DNA from: Jannaschia faecimaris
GTDB lineage: Bacteria > Pseudomonadota > Alphaproteobacteria > Rhodobacterales > Rhodobacteraceae
DNA: 64,000 bases
Assembly: GCF_900107415.1 (NCBI RefSeq)
Contig: NZ_FNPX01000006.1
Span: 1-64,000, forward strand
Direction of reading: 5' to 3'
The notes under the pieces are model-generated. The model saw nothing but the letters and a program-made list of their open reading frames with translations, was not told the DNA's origin and made no database searches. The stretch's first letter is position 1, and the number at the start of each line of letters is the position of its first letter. The position numbers and the translations under genes are program-made. This document shows positions 44,686 to 53,739 of the stretch, one piece after another.

Positions 44686-45879
44686 ATGAAAGACACGCCG
44701 TCCAAGCCCCGCAAACCGCGCACCAATGCCGTGCACGCTGGAATTCGCCGCAGTCAGTTCGGTGAGGTTTCGGAGGCAATGTTCCTCACGCAGGGGTTCG
44801 TCTATCCCACCGCCGAGGACGCGGAGGAGCGCTTCCTCAACTCCTCGCGCGAGAATTTCATCTATGCCCGCTACGGCAATCCGACGGTCGCGATGTTCGA
44901 AGATCGCATTGCCGCACTCGAAGGGACGGAAGACGCCTTCGCCTGCGCGTCCGGCATGGCGGCGGTGAACGGTACCATGATGTCGATTCTGAAGGCGGGA
45001 GATCACGTTGTCGCCGCCCGTGCGCTGTTCGGGTCCTGCCTTTATATCCTGGAGGAGATCCTGCCGCGTTTCGGGGTCGAGGTGACGTTGATCGACGGGA
45101 CGGACCTTGAGGCATGGAAAGCGGCTCTGCGCCCTGACACACGCGTCGCGTTCTTCGAGACGATTTCCAACCCGACGCTGGAGGTCATCGACATCGCGGG
45201 CGTCGCAGATCTGGCCCATGCGGTCGGCGCGGTGGTGGTGGTCGATAACGTCTTTGCCACGCCGACGTATTCACGCGCATTGGAGTTAGGTGCGGACGTC
45301 ATCGTCTATTCGACGACCAAGCACATCGACGGACAGGGCCGCTGTCTGGGCGGCGTGATCTGCGGCAAGCAGGAGTTCGTGCGTGGCACCGCCGAACCCT
45401 ATCTCAAGCATACCGGCGGCAGCATGTCGCCCTTTAACGCCTGGGTAATGCTCAAGGGGTTGGAGCACCTGGACCTGCGCGTCCGTGCGCAGACCGATAC
45501 GGCGACAAAAGTGGCCGCCGCGCTGGACGGGCACCCGAAACTGGTCCGGGTCCTTTACCCGCATGACCGGAGCCATCCGCAGTACGACCTCGCCATCCGG
45601 CAGATGGAGGCGGGCGGCACTGTCCTCTCCTTCGACATCAAGGGCGGCAAGGACGCGGCGTACAGATTCCTCAATGCGCTTGAGATCATCATCATCTCCA
45701 ACAATCTGGGTGACGCCAAGACGATCGCGACACCGCCCTATACCACCACGCACCAACGCCTGCCCGAAGACCGGAAGGCCGCTCTGGGCATCACGCCCGG
45801 CCTGATCCGTTTGTCCTGCGGACTGGAAGATACGGGCGACCTGATCGACGACATTCTGAACGCACTCGACGCGGCCTGA
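44686..45879 (+). CDS. metZ: O-succinylhomoserine sulfhydrylase
   Basis: A 397-residue PLP enzyme of the Cys/Met metabolism family that makes homocysteine from O-succinylhomoserine (or O-acetyl-) and sulfide in methionine synthesis. The PLP lysine is K212 in YSTTKHIDGQG. Other landmarks: ARYGNPTVAMFEDRIAALEG, FFETISNPTLEVIDI, DNVFATPTYSRAL. Strong ribosome binding site GAAGGAGG precedes the ATG at 44686. The SAM-II riboswitch in its leader (44553-44620) should repress it when SAM is plentiful. A GNAT gene follows 12 bp later. Confidence 0.96.
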   Translation: MKDTPSKPRKPRTNAVHAGIRRSQFGEVSEAMFLTQGFVYPTAEDAEERFLNSSRENFIYARYGNPTVAMFEDRIAALEGTEDAFACASGMAAVNGTMMSILKAGDHVVAARALFGSCLYILEEILPRFGVEVTLIDGTDLEAWKAALRPDTRVAFFETISNPTLEVIDIAGVADLAHAVGAVVVVDNVFATPTYSRALELGADVIVYSTTKHIDGQGRCLGGVICGKQEFVRGTAEPYLKHTGGSMSPFNAWVMLKGLEHLDLRVRAQTDTATKVAAALDGHPKLVRVLYPHDRSHPQYDLAIRQMEAGGTVLSFDIKGGKDAAYRFLNALEIIIISNNLGDAKTIATPPYTTTHQRLPEDRKAALGITPGLIRLSCGLEDTGDLIDDILNALDAA

Positions 45880-45891
45880 CGGAGCAGTGCG

Positions 45892-46443
45892 ATGACGCGC
45901 CAGTTGCGCCGTGGGCGGTCGGAAGACCTTCCCGTCCTGATCGAAGTCTTCTGGCGCGGCGTCCACGAGGGGGCCGCGCCGCGCTACTCCGACGAGCAAC
46001 GTCAGGCTTGGCTGCCTGTTCGACCCGAGATCGAAGCCTTTGCCGCGCATCTGGCAAATCAGATCGTCTTCGCCGCCGAGGAGGGTGGCATCGTTACCGG
46101 TTTCATGACCATGACGCCCGAGGGGTATCTGGACCTTGCCTATGTCTTGCCGGAGGCGCGCGGGACGGGCACCGCCGATGCCCTTCTGGCAATGATCGTG
46201 AACCACGCGGTGGCGCGGGGTCTGTCGGCTCTGACCACACGTGCAAGCGACATGGCGCGGCCATTCTTCATTCGGCATGGGTGGCAGGTACTGGCTGCGG
46301 CCCCTCAGATACGTGCTGCTGTCACCATCCCGGCGACCGACATGAAACTTCCGCTTGTCGCATCAGTTTCGTCGCTTCGGACTGATCCCGACGGGGCGAT
46401 GACACGTAAGTATGGTAAACACACTTGCCATCGGCGGGATTAA
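45892..46443 (+). CDS. GNAT-family N-acetyltransferase
   Basis: A 183-residue acetyltransferase. The acetyl-CoA pyrophosphate-binding region is LPEARGTGTADALLAMIVNHA (the Q/RxxGxG/A-like turn), and the rest has the GNAT strand order, with LTTRASDMARPFFIRHGWQVL late in the protein. The substrate is unknown. GGAG sits upstream of the ATG at 45892. It is probably co-transcribed with metZ. Confidence 0.88.
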   Translation: MTRQLRRGRSEDLPVLIEVFWRGVHEGAAPRYSDEQRQAWLPVRPEIEAFAAHLANQIVFAAEEGGIVTGFMTMTPEGYLDLAYVLPEARGTGTADALLAMIVNHAVARGLSALTTRASDMARPFFIRHGWQVLAAAPQIRAAVTIPATDMKLPLVASVSSLRTDPDGAMTRKYGKHTCHRRD

Positions 46444-46485
46444 CCCCACCTTTGGCTCCCGAGCGAGAACCGAAGGGAGGGGCGC

Positions 46486-47526
46486 ATGAACGTCCACACA
46501 CCGGATATTGAACGCCAACCAACCGAAGCCGAAGCGCAGGAGGCGCTTTCGCTTCTCAGGCGCTATGCCGACAGCGCGCCCGATGCGGCGGCTACACTCT
46601 ATCCCGATCTCTCGGTGACTTACCCAGATCACGTCTCGGACGAAGCCTATCGTGCAACGCTGCCCGATTTGCAGAACGGCCCGGCCAGCCTGATCAAGGG
46701 GGCCGACCGTCACATTCAGCACGTCGGCATCTCGAATTTCCGCCTGCCGATGCAGGTGGCGACGCGCAATGCGCCCCACCTGGCCGAGGTGTCGGTGACT
46801 GGCACCGTAAGCCTGGACGCGGGAAAGAAGGGCATCAACATGTCCCGGATCATGCGCAGCTTTTACAATCATGCGGAGGCCTGTGTCGGCTTCGAAGTGG
46901 TGGATGCGGCGCTGGACGATTACCTGGCCGACCTGGAAAGTTTCGATGCGCGCCTGCTGCTGACTTTCGCGCTGCCGCTCAGGGTGGAAAGCCTGCGGTC
47001 GGGCCTGTCCGGCTGGCAATATTACGACGTCTCGATGGAAGTGATCCAGACAGGCCGGGCGCGCCGCCGGGTGTTGCACCTCGACTACGTCTATTCCTCG
47101 ACCTGCCCGTGTTCCCTCGAACTGTCGGAACACGCCCGGCGCACGCGCGGGCAAATGGCGACGCCCCACTCGCAACGCTCGGTCGCGCGCCTCTCGGTCG
47201 AGGTGACGGGCGGCATCGTGGTCGAGGACATCATCGAGATGTGCCGCCGCGCCGTCCCAACCGAAACGCAGGTCATGGTCAAACGCGAGGATGAGCAAGC
47301 CTTTGCGGAGCTCAATGCGGCGAACCCGATCTTCGTCGAAGACGCCGCGCGCCTGTTCGCCGAGGGCCTTGAGGCGCTGGAGGGCGTGGCCGACTTCCGC
47401 GTCGTTGCAAGCCACCAGGAAAGCCTGCACAGCCATGACGCCGTTTCAGTCTTGACCCACGGGGGGCTTTTCGCAGCCGAGACTCTGGAGCCGCGCCTGT
47501 TCGGCACGCTGATCCACGCGGGCTAG
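46486..47526 (+). CDS. folE2: GTP cyclohydrolase IB (FolE2)
   Basis: A 346-residue type IB GTP cyclohydrolase giving 7,8-dihydroneopterin triphosphate, the first step of folate (and queuosine) synthesis. The active-site cysteine segment YSSTCPCSLELSEH lies near 205-215, and HVGISNFRLPM, NHAEACVGFE and ASHQESLHSHDAVS also match the family. GGGAGG precedes the ATG. Its downstream partners (folB, folP) are 4-5 kb away on the other strand. FolE2 replaces zinc-dependent FolE in many alphaproteobacteria; no Zur-like site is obvious upstream. Confidence 0.96.
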   Translation: MNVHTPDIERQPTEAEAQEALSLLRRYADSAPDAAATLYPDLSVTYPDHVSDEAYRATLPDLQNGPASLIKGADRHIQHVGISNFRLPMQVATRNAPHLAEVSVTGTVSLDAGKKGINMSRIMRSFYNHAEACVGFEVVDAALDDYLADLESFDARLLLTFALPLRVESLRSGLSGWQYYDVSMEVIQTGRARRRVLHLDYVYSSTCPCSLELSEHARRTRGQMATPHSQRSVARLSVEVTGGIVVEDIIEMCRRAVPTETQVMVKREDEQAFAELNAANPIFVEDAARLFAEGLEALEGVADFRVVASHQESLHSHDAVSVLTHGGLFAAETLEPRLFGTLIHAG

Positions 47527-47641
47527 GTCTTTTCAAGGCGCGCGACCTCTGCCAAAGTTATTGCAGGGGTCGCGCACACCCCGTTTCAGGCATCATGCCC
47601 AAGTCGCGCATCCTTGAAGCCGTTTACTCGGAGGATGCCCC

Positions 47642-48295
47642 TTGGCTCACCTGTTTACCTCGCCCGAAATCCTTTTCCCGGCCCTCACTTCGCCGGACGC
47701 GCCCGCGATCCTCGACGTCCGGACCGAGGAGGATGCCTGCGCCGATCCCACGCGCCTTCCGACTGCCCGCCGCCTGACACTGGCGGAGATCGAGGAGGGT
47801 GCGGGGCCCGGTGGTCCCTGCGTCGTCTATTGCCAGAAGGGCGGCAAGATCAGTCAGTTGGCCGCCGCCCTGTTGCGGGCGCGCGGCAAGGAGGCCTGCG
47901 TTCTCACGGGAGGGCACCTGGCTTGGATTGCTGCAAATTTATCCACCGTCACTCTGGACCTGCCCACCCGCTGGGTCATGTCGCTGGATCCGACGTTATC
48001 GGAGGTCGCGGCGCTCTGGCTGTTGCGCCGTTTGATCGACCCCAGCTCGCAGGCTCTTGCCGTCGCGCGCGGACAGATCGAGGCGGCCTGCAGCACCTGG
48101 CAGGCTGAAGCCCTGCCGCAGGATGCCGAAACGCTCGCTGCTTCCCTGGAGTTATCGCACCCTGTCGTTGCGCAATTGATTTTCGACAACGCACTCGGGG
48201 CCGAGCGCGTCCTGCGAGGACGGCTTGCACGTACCGGCAACCCTGAGGCGGCGCTCGATCTGATCGACGATCTGCTGGCCGGAGCACGCAAATGA
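47642..48295 (+). CDS. rhodanese-like protein with ChrB-type C-terminal domain
   Basis: A 217-residue protein. The N-terminal half (about 1-105) is a rhodanese fold with PAILDVRTEEDAC and the sulfur-carrying cysteine in VVYCQKGGKISQLAAALL. The C-terminal half contains RWVMSLDPTLSEVAALWLLRRLIDP, which corresponds to the ChrB signature (Ile-Ala-Cys-Pro-Trp-Leu-Ile-Arg-Arg) but has lost the Cys-Pro. It fits chromate-associated ChrB-like sulfurtransferases. TTG start at 47642 follows GGAGG at a good distance. Its stop overlaps chrA by 4 bases, so the pair is a chrBA-type operon. Whether it still senses chromate is doubtful. Confidence 0.8.
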   Translation: MAHLFTSPEILFPALTSPDAPAILDVRTEEDACADPTRLPTARRLTLAEIEEGAGPGGPCVVYCQKGGKISQLAAALLRARGKEACVLTGGHLAWIAANLSTVTLDLPTRWVMSLDPTLSEVAALWLLRRLIDPSSQALAVARGQIEAACSTWQAEALPQDAETLAASLELSHPVVAQLIFDNALGAERVLRGRLARTGNPEAALDLIDDLLAGARK

Positions 48296-49524
48296 TCCGT
48301 CCCGACTGGTCCGAGATGATCCGCGTTTTCGGGCGGATCGGTTTGCTGTCCTTCGGCGGCCCGGCGGCGCAGATCGCCCTGATGCACCGCGAGTTGGTCG
48401 AGGAGCGCCCTTGGATCGACGAAGACACCTATCTGCGCGGTTTGGGTTTCTGCACCCTTCTGCCGGGACCGGAGGCGATGCAGCTGGCGACGTTCGCTGG
48501 CTGGCGGCTGCGGGGCACGGCAGGGGGCCTGCTGGCGGGCCTGTTGTTCGTTGTGCCCGGTGCGCTGGTGATGATGCTGCTGGCAGCGCTTTACCTCTCC
48601 TTCGGTCGCCTGCCGCTGGTCGAAGCGGCGTTTCTCGGTGTCAAGGCGGCGGCACTGGCCATTGTCGCGGCGGCCTTGTGGAAGCTGAGAGCCAAAGCGC
48701 TCAAGGGTCCAGTCGCATTGGCTGTCGCAGTGCTGGCCTTCGTGGCCCTGTTCATCTTCGCGGTGCCGTTCTGGATTGTGTTGTTGGCCGCGCTGCTGCT
48801 GGGGGCTGCGCGCGGGGCGCGCGGGTCGAAGTCGCCTGCGATCCGTCCGCCGGCGCGGACGCTGCGCACAGTGGCGGTCTGGCTGGCGATCTGGTGGGTT
48901 CCCTTGCTGGCGTTGCTTGCCTTCGCGCCGGCGTCCACCCCGGCCAAGGCGGGGCTGTTCTTTAGCTGGCTTGCCACGGTCAGCTTTGGTGGGGCCTACG
49001 CTGTGCTTGCCGCGTTGGCGCAGACGGCGGTGGAAACCCACGATTGGTTGACCCCTGAGCAGATGGTCGATGGCTTTGGCCTGGCAGAGACCACGCCCGG
49101 TCCCCTGATCCTCGTGACCGTCTTCACCGGGTGGCTGGGCGGCGCGCAAGGTGGCGTCTGGATGGCCATCGCGACGGCGCTGGTCACGCTTTGGGCGACC
49201 TTCGTGCCGTGCTTTCTGTGGATCTTCGCCGGGGCTCCGCACTTGGAAAGAGTAACGACCAATCCCCGGATGCGCGGCGCGCTCGACATGGTGTCGGCGG
49301 CGGTTGCGGGCGTCATCGCGAACTTGTCCGTATGGTTCGCGGTGCATGTTCTGTTCGGCCGGGTCGCGTTCGGCGCGCCGCCCTTGCCCGACCCCACCTC
49401 ACTGGACGTGCGCGCGCTGGGTCTTGCTGTCTTCGCCTTTGGTTGGCTGCTGGTCCTCAAACGCGGACTCCTGGAAACGCTGGCCCTGGCCGCGCTTGGC
49501 GGGGCTGCGTTGCATTTCGTCTAG
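48292..49524 (+). CDS. chrA: chromate transporter ChrA
   Basis: A 410-residue inner-membrane CHR-family transporter with two homologous halves. The first half shows [23 protein letters not shown] and [16 protein letters not shown]; the second shows [19 protein letters not shown] and [22 protein letters not shown] (the conserved Pro-Gly-Pro motifs). It exports chromate. ATG at 48292 overlaps the upstream ChrB-like stop. Its own stop overlaps that of convergent glmM by 3 bp. Confidence 0.94.
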   Translation: MIRPDWSEMIRVFGRIGLLSFGGPAAQIALMHRELVEERPWIDEDTYLRGLGFCTLLPGPEAMQLATFAGWRLRGTAGGLLAGLLFVVPGALVMMLLAALYLSFGRLPLVEAAFLGVKAAALAIVAAALWKLRAKALKGPVALAVAVLAFVALFIFAVPFWIVLLAALLLGAARGARGSKSPAIRPPARTLRTVAVWLAIWWVPLLALLAFAPASTPAKAGLFFSWLATVSFGGAYAVLAALAQTAVETHDWLTPEQMVDGFGLAETTPGPLILVTVFTGWLGGAQGGVWMAIATALVTLWATFVPCFLWIFAGAPHLERVTTNPRMRGALDMVSAAVAGVIANLSVWFAVHVLFGRVAFGAPPLPDPTSLDVRALGLAVFAFGWLLVLKRGLLETLALAALGGAALHFV

Positions 49525-50864
49525 GCGGCACCCCGCACCGCGTCGGAGACCGTGTCGACCACCCGGTCGAGCAGGGCACCGTCTTCGCATTCTGCCATCA
49601 CGCGGATCAGTGGCTCCGTGCCCGACGCCCGTATCAGCAGGCGCCCTGTTCCCTCCAACTGCAATTCCGCTTCGCGTATGGCCTTCAGAACGCTTGGGGC
49701 GTCCAGCGGTGCTGCCCCGGCGGCAAATTTCACGTTTTCCAAACGCTGCGGCACGGGGGCGAAACTGTGCATCAGGTCGGCGGCGGGTTTGCCTGTGCGC
49801 TCCATCTCGGCCAGGAATTGCAATCCCGCGATCAACCCGTCGCCGGTCGTCGCATAGTCGGTCATGACGATATGGCCCGACTGTTCTCCGCCCAGGTTGA
49901 AGCCGCCGGCGCGCATCGCCTCGACCACGTGGCGGTCGCCGACCTTGGTGCGACGCAGGGCAAGCCCTTGATCGGCTAGGTATCGCTCTAACCCCAGGTT
50001 CGACATGACGGTTGCCACCAGGGTGCCGCCCTTCAGCCGTCCCTCCTCGGCCCAGCGGGCGGCGAACAAGGCCATAAGCTGATCGCCGTCGGCCACGCGG
50101 CCTTGCGCATCAAGGATCATCACCCGGTCGGCGTCGCCGTCCAGCGCGATGCCGACGTCCGCGCCATGCGCCACGACGGCCTGCGCGCAAGTGTCGGTGT
50201 GGGTAGACCCGCAATTTGCATTGATGTTGCGCCCGTTCGGGGCGACCCCGACGGGAATTACCGTGGCCCCCAGCTCCGACAGAACGTCAGGTGCCGCGCG
50301 ATAGGCTGCGCCGTTGGCGCAATCGATGACGACCTTTAGCCCCTCCAGCGACATGCCGGGCGGAATCGTCGTCTTGGCGTACTCGACATAGCGCCCGCGT
50401 CCGTCGTCAATCCGCTTGGCGCGCCCGATGTTCGGGGCTTCGGCAAGGCGCACGCCTTCGGTGACCATACGTTCGATCTCGGCCTCGGCCTCGTCGGATA
50501 ATTTAAAGCCATCAGGTCCGAAAAACTTGATCCCGTTATCGTCCGCCGGATTATGACTGGCTGAGATCATCACTCCCAGATCCGCCCGCATCGATCGCGC
50601 CAGCAATCCCACGGCGGGTGTTGGCACGGGCCCGAGCAGCAGCACGTTCATCCCGGTCGAGGTCAAACCGGCCGTCAGCGCGTTTTCCAGCATGTAGCCC
50701 GATTGCCGCGTGTCCTTGCCGATCACGACACGGTGCGCGGCCGACCCGCTGCCTTCGCGCCGGAAATACCGACCAGCGGCCGCACCGAGGCGCAGCGCCA
50801 TCTCGGCGGTCATGTTGCCCGCGTTCGCGCGCCCGCGCACGCCGTCAGTTCCAAACAGGGCCAT
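49521..50864 (-). CDS. glmM: phosphoglucosamine mutase
   Basis: A 447-residue phosphohexomutase converting glucosamine-6-phosphate to glucosamine-1-phosphate for peptidoglycan and lipopolysaccharide precursors. Start [14 protein letters not shown]; the phosphorylated serine is S103 in MISASHNP; metal-binding loop DGDADRVMI; phosphate-binding [12 protein letters not shown] near the C terminus. GGGAGG precedes the ATG. It overlaps the end of folP by 20 bp, in the folB-folP-glmM operon typical of proteobacteria. Confidence 0.97.
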   Translation of the reverse strand: MALFGTDGVRGRANAGNMTAEMALRLGAAAGRYFRREGSGSAAHRVVIGKDTRQSGYMLENALTAGLTSTGMNVLLLGPVPTPAVGLLARSMRADLGVMISASHNPADDNGIKFFGPDGFKLSDEAEAEIERMVTEGVRLAEAPNIGRAKRIDDGRGRYVEYAKTTIPPGMSLEGLKVVIDCANGAAYRAAPDVLSELGATVIPVGVAPNGRNINANCGSTHTDTCAQAVVAHGADVGIALDGDADRVMILDAQGRVADGDQLMALFAARWAEEGRLKGGTLVATVMSNLGLERYLADQGLALRRTKVGDRHVVEAMRAGGFNLGGEQSGHIVMTDYATTGDGLIAGLQFLAEMERTGKPAADLMHSFAPVPQRLENVKFAAGAAPLDAPSVLKAIREAELQLEGTGRLLIRASGTEPLIRVMAECEDGALLDRVVDTVSDAVRGAA

Positions 50865-51837
50865 CGGATCCTCCCGTTTCGCACCACAGCGCCAGTCCTT
50901 GCGCGATCTGGTCCGCGTCGTGGACCCGGTGCATTTGCACGCCTTGTGCCACAGCGGCCAGCGTGACCGCCAGTGTGCCCGGCATCCGGTCGGCGGCCTT
51001 TGGCGCGCCGCCCAGGGTTCCAATGAATTTCTTGCGCGACGCCCCCAGCAGGATCGGCAAGCCCAATCCGTGAAAAAGGCCGATCCGACGCAGCAGATCG
51101 AGGTTGTGTGCCATCGTCTTGCCAAAGCCGATGCCCGGATCGACCATGATGCGCGAACGGGGAATGCCCGCCGCCTCCGCCGCGGCAATGCGCGCGGCAA
51201 GGGCGTCATAAACGTCCAGCGCGACATCGGCATATCGCGGATCATTCTGCATTGTTTCCGGTGCACCCTGCGTGTGCATAAGGCACACCGGGACCTGCGC
51301 CTGTGCAACAGTCGCAGCCATCGCCGGATCGAACGTCATGGCCGAGACATCGTTGACCAGTGAGGCCCCAGCGTCCAGCGCGGCCTTCGCTACCGCCGCC
51401 TTGCGCGTGTCGATGGAGAGGGGGCGGCCGCGCAACACATCGATCACGGGGAGGATGCGGGCGATTTCTTCTGCAGTTTCGACCTCAAGGGCACCAGGGC
51501 GCGTGCTTTCGCCGCCCACGTCCACGATGTCGGCGCGGGCCATCGCGGCGGCGTGCTCCGTCGCCGCGTCGGGGAGCAGAAAGCGGCCCCCGTCCGAAAA
51601 ACTGTCGGGTGTCACGTTCAAGATGCCCATTATCGATGGGCGGTCCATTGCGATCCCGGCAACGGGGGAGCGCGGCGTGATCAACCTCGCAAGATCGTCC
51701 GGGGGAATGTCGGCGACGGGAACGACCAGCGGCGCGCGGTCCCGTTCCAGCACCTCGACGGCGTCAAAACGCATCCAGCCACCTGCAAGGCGCGGACCGG
51801 TCGCATGCAGGTGGGGCAGGGGCCGCAGGTAGCGCAT
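50845..51837 (-). CDS. folP: dihydropteroate synthase
   Basis: A 330-residue enzyme that joins para-aminobenzoate with 7,8-dihydropterin pyrophosphate. Motifs: [58 protein letters not shown] and [11 protein letters not shown]. Residues of about 1-70 are an N-terminal extension before the TIM barrel. ATG at 51837 shares one base with the folB stop. Target of sulfonamides by family membership. Confidence 0.97.
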   Translation of the reverse strand: MRYLRPLPHLHATGPRLAGGWMRFDAVEVLERDRAPLVVPVADIPPDDLARLITPRSPVAGIAMDRPSIMGILNVTPDSFSDGGRFLLPDAATEHAAAMARADIVDVGGESTRPGALEVETAEEIARILPVIDVLRGRPLSIDTRKAAVAKAALDAGASLVNDVSAMTFDPAMAATVAQAQVPVCLMHTQGAPETMQNDPRYADVALDVYDALAARIAAAEAAGIPRSRIMVDPGIGFGKTMAHNLDLLRRIGLFHGLGLPILLGASRKKFIGTLGGAPKAADRMPGTLAVTLAAVAQGVQMHRVHDADQIAQGLALWCETGGSDGPVWN

Positions 51838-52754
51838 CAAATCGCGGCCAGGGTTTTCGCCTGTCGCATGTCCGCACCCGCCGGGAAGGGCGTCACCAAC
51901 TCCACCGCGTTAAAAGTCGCGGCGAACCACCGGGCCAGATCGAGCGGCTCGGTCCCGTCCGGCGCATGGGTTGCATCCAGGATCAGGCGGGCCGGGGCCC
52001 AGACTGTCAGCCCCGCATGGCGCATCGACCAGTCGAGTTCCGTCCGGCTGTCGACCACGACACAGCGCCTGTCCTGCGCGGCCAACCGCCAAGCGGCCTG
52101 TTCCAGCGCCAGAAGTTCAATTCGGCGCGCGGCCATCGGATGATTGGCCGACGGCGGGGTGAAGTCGGGCGTGGCGATCAGGACGGCGGGTACCGGATCG
52201 GCGTCCAGCCGATCCAGAAGCGCGGGCAAATCATCGTCGTCTTGCGCGCCCGCGGGCAACAGGATCACGCGCGGGCGCGGTGCGTCGTGGGCAAGTTGCA
52301 CCGCCGGAGCCTGCGTGCGCGACCGCACTATCTCGACGCCCAGGACGTGTGGACCACGATCCAACTTTTCGATCCGAACGAAAACGCGGGCGGCGCGGTC
52401 GTTCAAAAGCACACGGGAGGCCAAGCGTTCGGCCAGCGTTTCGAGTAGGTTCAGGCGTTCGGCCTCCAACTCGATGTCGATCGCATCGATCAGCGTGTCA
52501 TAGCTCAAGATGCCATCGACGTCGTCGCTGACCACGGCATCGGTATCGGGAATAACCTCGGTCACGATATCGAAGCGCACCCGTTGCAGCACACCGCGTT
52601 CCTGCTGAAAGGCCCCTATCTCGACGTCTCGGATATGCTCCCGCAACGAAATCCGGTCGAGCGGCAGGCCCGTGGCGCGCGCGCGATCCAGAGGCGCGGC
52701 AAACGCGAGGCGCAGGTCGTCCTGTCCGGGGCGGGCTTGAGCGTGGCTGGGCAT
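51837..52754 (-). CDS. folB: dihydroneopterin aldolase with long C-terminal extension
   Basis: A 305-residue protein. The FolB domain (about 35-155, starting RISLREHIRDVEIGAFQ and with SYDTLIDAI and VRIEKLDRGP) should cleave dihydroneopterin to hydroxymethyl-dihydropterin. It is followed by about 150 residues of no family known to me (RPRVILLPAGAQDDDDLPAL ... DMRQAKTLAAI), so the protein is more than double the usual 120-residue length. This fusion or extension seems usual in roseobacter genomes, from memory. First gene of folB-folP-glmM. Confidence 0.9.
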   Translation of the reverse strand: MPSHAQARPGQDDLRLAFAAPLDRARATGLPLDRISLREHIRDVEIGAFQQERGVLQRVRFDIVTEVIPDTDAVVSDDVDGILSYDTLIDAIDIELEAERLNLLETLAERLASRVLLNDRAARVFVRIEKLDRGPHVLGVEIVRSRTQAPAVQLAHDAPRPRVILLPAGAQDDDDLPALLDRLDADPVPAVLIATPDFTPPSANHPMAARRIELLALEQAAWRLAAQDRRCVVVDSRTELDWSMRHAGLTVWAPARLILDATHAPDGTEPLDLARWFAATFNAVELVTPFPAGADMRQAKTLAAI

Positions 52755-52835
52755 GGGCGTATCTTGACGGTGGTGGCAATTCCCCCACAGACCACGACGG
52801 CGCTCGCGGGAAAACCCCCGGCGCGACGTTTCTGA

Positions 52836-53534
52836 TCAGGCGTCCGGTATCTGACGATAGAACAGATGCCGTCCGACCTGCGCGGTCTTCGGATAGACGC
52901 GTGCCCAATTCGGGTTGACGTAGTCTGCATGGTAATGCGTGGCCGCACCTGTCAAGCGGCGCGGAGCCCCGTCGATCAGCCGACGCGCGATTTTTCCCGC
53001 GACGTCCCAAGCGGCGGGTTCGGTTACCCGTTCAGGCGTGCCGTCGCAGGTATAGCTGAACTGGCAGGCATGCAGCCGCCCCGTGCCCTGATTGACGACG
53101 TCGCAGACGGTATCGGGGTAGTTTTCGGCGTCGACCCGATTGAGAATGACCTCGGCGACGGCTGCCTGTCCCGTCACCGGCTCGCCACGCGCCTCGAAAT
53201 AGATCGCTTCGGTCAGGCACCGCCATTGCGTGTTGCCTGTCGCGCGGGGGGCTGCGGCGATTGCAGTATCGTTGAAGATGGCTGGCCCCCGGGCGTAATC
53301 GCGAGATCGCGGTTGGCCCTGCTGCGACAGGGGGCGCGCGGCGACGACCATTGCACCGTTCGGATTGCCATTGATCAACCGGTCCGACCGGTCAAATGCC
53401 ATTGTCCCGTCTTCCACACGCAGCGCCAGAGATTGCGCCGTGGCAGGGATGGCGGGCACCAGAAACAGCAAGGCCAACAGGGTTAAATGGACGAGGATGG
53501 ATCCAATCGTCGTCCGTTCCAAACTGAACGTCAT
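52836..53534 (-). CDS. secreted cell wall hydrolase, SleB/Hydrolase_2 family
   Basis: A 232-residue exported protein with a signal peptide (MTFSLERTTIGSILVHLTLLAL ... PAIPATA), then a Hydrolase_2 (SleB-like) domain of about 110-225: CLTEAIYFEARGEPVTGQAAVAEVILNRVDAENYPDTVC with the putative catalytic Glu, and ATHYHADYVNPNWA. It should act on murein in the periplasm as a lytic transglycosylase or amidase. ATG at 53534 follows AAGG at 7-base spacing; GTG at 53540 is possible. Confidence 0.87.
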   Translation of the reverse strand: MTFSLERTTIGSILVHLTLLALLFLVPAIPATAQSLALRVEDGTMAFDRSDRLINGNPNGAMVVAARPLSQQGQPRSRDYARGPAIFNDTAIAAAPRATGNTQWRCLTEAIYFEARGEPVTGQAAVAEVILNRVDAENYPDTVCDVVNQGTGRLHACQFSYTCDGTPERVTEPAAWDVAGKIARRLIDGAPRRLTGAATHYHADYVNPNWARVYPKTAQVGRHLFYRQIPDA

Positions 53535-53739
53535 AAACACACCTTCACATCGCTACTTTTGGCGGGTCTACATCCCCAACCTTAGATAACGGTAAACGCC
53601 GGCGATTCGCCTGCATCCGCCAAGATCGAACGCCTATTGCGGGAAGTGCACCCTGGGGGCAATGCGGTCAAAACCGCGCAGGCATGGAATTTGCGTCGAA
53701 TCGCGCGGTAAATCGCCTGTCTCAGGACGAAATCGACCG

